A stretch of 64,000 nt of DNA. It comes from Gammaproteobacteria bacterium (lineage in GTDB: Bacteria; Pseudomonadota; Gammaproteobacteria; Competibacterales; Competibacteraceae). Under the pieces are notes generated by a model that ran no database searches, was not told the DNA's origin, and worked only from the letters and a program-made list of their open reading frames with translations. Made by a program: the position numbers and the translations under genes. Below are positions 62,125 to 64,000 of the stretch, one piece after another (the stretch's first letter is position 1; each line of letters opens with the position of its first letter). The stretch is from assembly GCA_024235035.1 (NCBI GenBank), contig JACKNE010000007.1, positions 124,001 through 188,000 of the forward strand. Direction: 5' to 3'.

Positions 62125-62466
62125 TCAACTATCGGCCAGGGTTCTCTCGATCTTATTCATCCAGATCAGCGCTTCATCCTGGGTCAACAGCAGAATTTGT
62201 AACTGATTGCGAAAATCCTGCCAGGATTTTTCGACGTACTCGCCGAAGTTGTCTACGGAAACCACTATCCACTTCCCAGGCGGATCGGTAGCCTGCACAT
62301 TCTGCACGGATCTCGTTCCTTGTTGCAGACATAGTAGATAGGTATCCAACGATCTGCGTACCGAGCCAATAGCGGCGATGTTCATCAGCCCGCCAATCCG
62401 CAACGCGCATTGCCAAGCGAGCAGATTCACCGCTTGCTGGCGTTCGAACATTCTGTCGGTATTCAT
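62125..62466 (-). CDS. Hypothetical protein (possible phasin-like)
   Basis: This 113-residue, mostly helical protein is written MNTDRMFERQQAVNLLAWQC to QILLLTQDEALIWMNKIERT. I do not recognise it firmly. The amphipathic helices and the YVEKSWQDFRNQLQIL segment recall phasins that coat polyhydroxyalkanoate granules, but this is weak. GAGG precedes the ATG at 62466 by 7 nt; an in-frame TTG two codons earlier is unlikely. It stands alone between maeB and thyA; the roughly 195 bp on its left hold no visible feature. Confidence 0.6.
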   Translation of the reverse strand: MNTDRMFERQQAVNLLAWQCALRIGGLMNIAAIGSVRRSLDTYLLCLQQGTRSVQNVQATDPPGKWIVVSVDNFGEYVEKSWQDFRNQLQILLLTQDEALIWMNKIERTLADS

Positions 62467-62620
62467 AGCCAATCCTCACTCTGTTCTCTTGATTGTGCAT
62501 CGCAACATAATTTAGCGAAACCGTCAAGCAGTAGGTTTGCAAGGGTCGAAAGTCAGCGGCGCTGCGGATCTCCGCTCTGGATCGCCTCTCTTCACATGAC
62601 CTCTATCCGTGACTCAATGT

Positions 62621-63415
62621 TCACACAGCGACAGGCGCTTTAAGCGCTGGATGGTACTGGTAATCGACGATGGCGAAATCCTCATACTGATAATCGAACA
62701 GCGAACCCGAGCGTCGGTGAATCACCAATTTCGGCAATGGGTACGGCTCGCGGCCAAGTTGCAAACGAACCTGCTCCAGATGATTAAGATACAGATGACA
62801 GTCACCGCCGGTCCAAATAAATTCACCCACGGTCAGATCGGTTTGCTGAGCAACCAAGTGGGTCAACAGTGCGTAACTGGCAATGTTGAACGGCACTCCC
62901 AGAAACAGGTCGGCGCTGCGTTGATAAAGCTGGCAGGATAACGCACCATTGGCAACATAGAATTGAAACAGTAGATGACAGGGTGGCAACCGCATCTGTT
63001 CCAGTTCTCCAACGTTCCAGGCGGATACGATGATCCGCCGCGAATCCGGATCGCCTCGCAGCTGTTCGATCACACCGGCCAATTGGTCGAGGCAACGCCC
63101 GTCAGCGGCCCGCCAAGTTCGCCACTGCTGACCATAGATGGGTCCCAGATCGCCGTTTTCATCAGCCCACTCATCCCAGATGCTGACGCCGTGTTCATGT
63201 AGATAATGCACATTGGTGTCGCCGCGCAGAAACCATAGCAATTCATAAATGATCGAGCGCAAATGCAGTTTCTTGGTGGTGACGAGCGGAAAGCCAGTGC
63301 GCAGATCGAAACGTAACTGGGCGCCGAATAAACTCAGCGTTCCAACCCCGGTTCGATCCTGTTTACGCACGCCTTCATCGAGCACCTTCTGCAACAAGCC
63401 CAGATATCCCTTCAT
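62621..63415 (-). CDS. thyA: Thymidylate synthase
   Basis: ThyA methylates dUMP to dTMP with methylene-tetrahydrofolate. The 264-residue length equals E. coli ThyA. The sequence has TGVGTLSLFGAQLRFDLRTG, the WGEQ-region equivalent ISIWDEWADENGDLGPIYGQ, the catalytic Cys in EQMRLPPCHLLFQFYVANG, and the dUMP-contact region LYQRSADLFLGVPFNIASYA. The C-terminus ends PALKAPVAV as expected. Folate-pathway neighbours such as folA and lgt are not visible. The gene is monocistronic here. Confidence 0.97.
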   Translation of the reverse strand: MKGYLGLLQKVLDEGVRKQDRTGVGTLSLFGAQLRFDLRTGFPLVTTKKLHLRSIIYELLWFLRGDTNVHYLHEHGVSIWDEWADENGDLGPIYGQQWRTWRAADGRCLDQLAGVIEQLRGDPDSRRIIVSAWNVGELEQMRLPPCHLLFQFYVANGALSCQLYQRSADLFLGVPFNIASYALLTHLVAQQTDLTVGEFIWTGGDCHLYLNHLEQVRLQLGREPYPLPKLVIHRRSGSLFDYQYEDFAIVDYQYHPALKAPVAV

Positions 63416-63542
63416 GGTCGCGGACGCCGCCCATCGATTTCCCGGTCAAACGGGTGGTGTTTTATTGTGCAATGCAATATAGTCAGTCTCATTTCACAGA
63501 TTGATGAATGCATCAGCCGTAAATCAGGCCACAAGGCAACGT

Positions 63543-63851
63543 ATGACTGTCAAAGCAATATCCTCGATTCAGGTAATTACCCGACTTTCTCTGATACTGG
63601 AGGCCATGTCTGCTCACGATGAACCCGTCAGCCTCAAGATCTTATCTAGTACGACGGGCCTGCATCCTTCAACCACCTTCCGGATCTTGGCGTCTCTGAT
63701 CGAACATGGTTTCGTGGAACGCAGTGTCACGGGGTACTATCGTTTAGGAACCCGACTACTGCAACTGGGTAACCGGGTGCATGGGCGCATCGACCGACAT
63801 GCAGCTATTCGTTCCGTTTTGCCGAATGAATTGAACGGAACGAATAGCTAA
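63543..63851 (+). CDS. Truncated IclR-type regulator (DNA-binding part only)
   Basis: This 102-residue protein corresponds to the winged-helix half of an IclR regulator: SSIQVITRLSLILEAMSAHD, SLKILSSTTGLHPSTTFRIL and ASLIEHGFVERSVTGYYRLG. IclR proteins are normally about 250 residues, with a C-terminal effector-binding domain that is missing. The frame ends within a strong terminator hairpin, and its last residues (RSVLPNELNGTNS) are encoded by that hairpin. It may be a decayed gene or a stand-alone DNA-binding protein. I start at 63543 by homology; an ATG at 63501 would add 14 residues. Confidence 0.75.
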   Translation: MTVKAISSIQVITRLSLILEAMSAHDEPVSLKILSSTTGLHPSTTFRILASLIEHGFVERSVTGYYRLGTRLLQLGNRVHGRIDRHAAIRSVLPNELNGTNS

Positions 63852-63855
63852 GTTT
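63803..63855 (+). terminator. Long intrinsic terminator inside the end of the truncated IclR gene
   Basis: The 16-bp arms AGCTATTCGTTCCGTT and AACGGAACGAATAGCT (63803-63818 and 63834-63849) pair perfectly around a 15-nt loop and are followed by AAGTTTTT on the plus strand. The stop codon of the IclR gene is in the right arm. The structure also separates it from the convergent kinase gene ending at 63876. Confidence 0.8.
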
Positions 63856-63875
63856 TTCGCGGGCTTCGTCGGCGC

Positions 63876-64000
63876 TTACAGGGTTCCAGGTAATTCCACG
63901 ATGAACATGGCGCCCTTTCCGGTTTCGCTCTCCACCCAGATGCGCCCATTGTGGTATTCGACGATCCTTTGGCTGATAGGTAGCCCTAGCCCCGTGCCTT
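63876..64000 (-). CDS. Sensor histidine kinase, C-terminal end (5' part outside window)
   Basis: Read leftward from the window edge, the sequence gives GTGLGLPISQRIVEYHNGRI then WVESETGKGAMFIVELPGTL and a stop at 63876. This is the G2 box and final strands of a HATPase domain, so the gene is a sensor kinase whose N-terminal part lies beyond base 64000. Its signal cannot be known. It is convergent with the truncated IclR gene. Confidence 0.85.
   Translation of the reverse strand, partial: GTGLGLPISQRIVEYHNGRIWVESETGKGAMFIVELPGTL

Overview
The window looks like a chromosomal segment of a moderately GC-rich gammaproteobacterium. Typical gammaproteobacterial blocks are present: dnaX-ebfC-recR beside the small SRP RNA, lptM-lysA-dapF-DUF484, a PatZ-type protein acetyltransferase beside an acetyl-CoA synthetase, a MaeB malic enzyme and an exosortase H locus. 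This mix fits a Competibacter- or Chromatiales-like lineage, but that placement is inference from gene content, not a measured phylogeny. Layout: 1-5.3 kb holds the 5' part of an Atm1-type ABC transporter gene, a cytochrome c5-like protein, recR-ebfC-dnaX and the 4.5S RNA. 5.5-9.8 kb is an accessory patch: two decayed Tn5/IS4-type transposase copies form 422/424-bp direct repeats around an AT-rich cargo of two convergent, homologous methyltransferases. 10.4-15.8 kb is an acetate block (monooxygenase-like protein, acyl carrier protein, acsA, divergent patZ). 15.9-25.1 kb holds a DciA-like protein, the lysine/diaminopimelate operon (with a GNAT-nitrilase fusion and a CoA-binding protein inserted), an esterase, a CPA1-type antiporter and a hydroxyacid dehydrogenase. 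25.4-30.6 kb holds DUF2283, a hairpin cluster and an exosortase H operon headed by a TerD-SrfC fusion. 30.7-35.7 kb holds a PAS-GGDEF-EAL protein, DUF2237, a small unknown, a PilZ protein and a PEBP-like protein. 36.0-42.3 kb is three tandem trkH genes plus an acyl-CoA synthetase, followed by mnmE. 44.2-52.0 kb is a seven-gene signalling operon ending in a receiver-KaiA-like protein, KaiB and KaiC. 52.1-59.5 kb is a six-subunit Hyf-like membrane complex under an XRE regulator. 59.7-64 kb holds maeB, a hypothetical, thyA, a truncated IclR and the 3' end of a histidine kinase gene. The most interesting system is the 44.2-52.0 kb operon. A pseudo-receiver GGDEF-EAL protein, a periplasmic solute-binding protein, a membrane histidine kinase and an Rcp1-like response regulator run directly into a complete KaiA/KaiB/KaiC-type set, in which the KaiA-like domain is fused to an apparently phosphorylatable receiver. 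The block is bracketed by a copy of the 3' end of the Hyf-I-like gene: an 83%-identical fragment on its left and the intact gene on its right, in the same orientation. This suggests the Kai block arrived at that gene's 3' end. The adjacent Hyf-like complex keeps its iron-sulphur subunit and proton-pumping subunits but lacks the nickel-ligand cysteines, so it is probably not a hydrogenase. Three probable frameshifts lie in short G runs (two in the transposase copies, one in the exosortase-associated gene). They could be real decay or draft-sequence errors. No tRNA, 5S/16S/23S rRNA or CRISPR array was seen.
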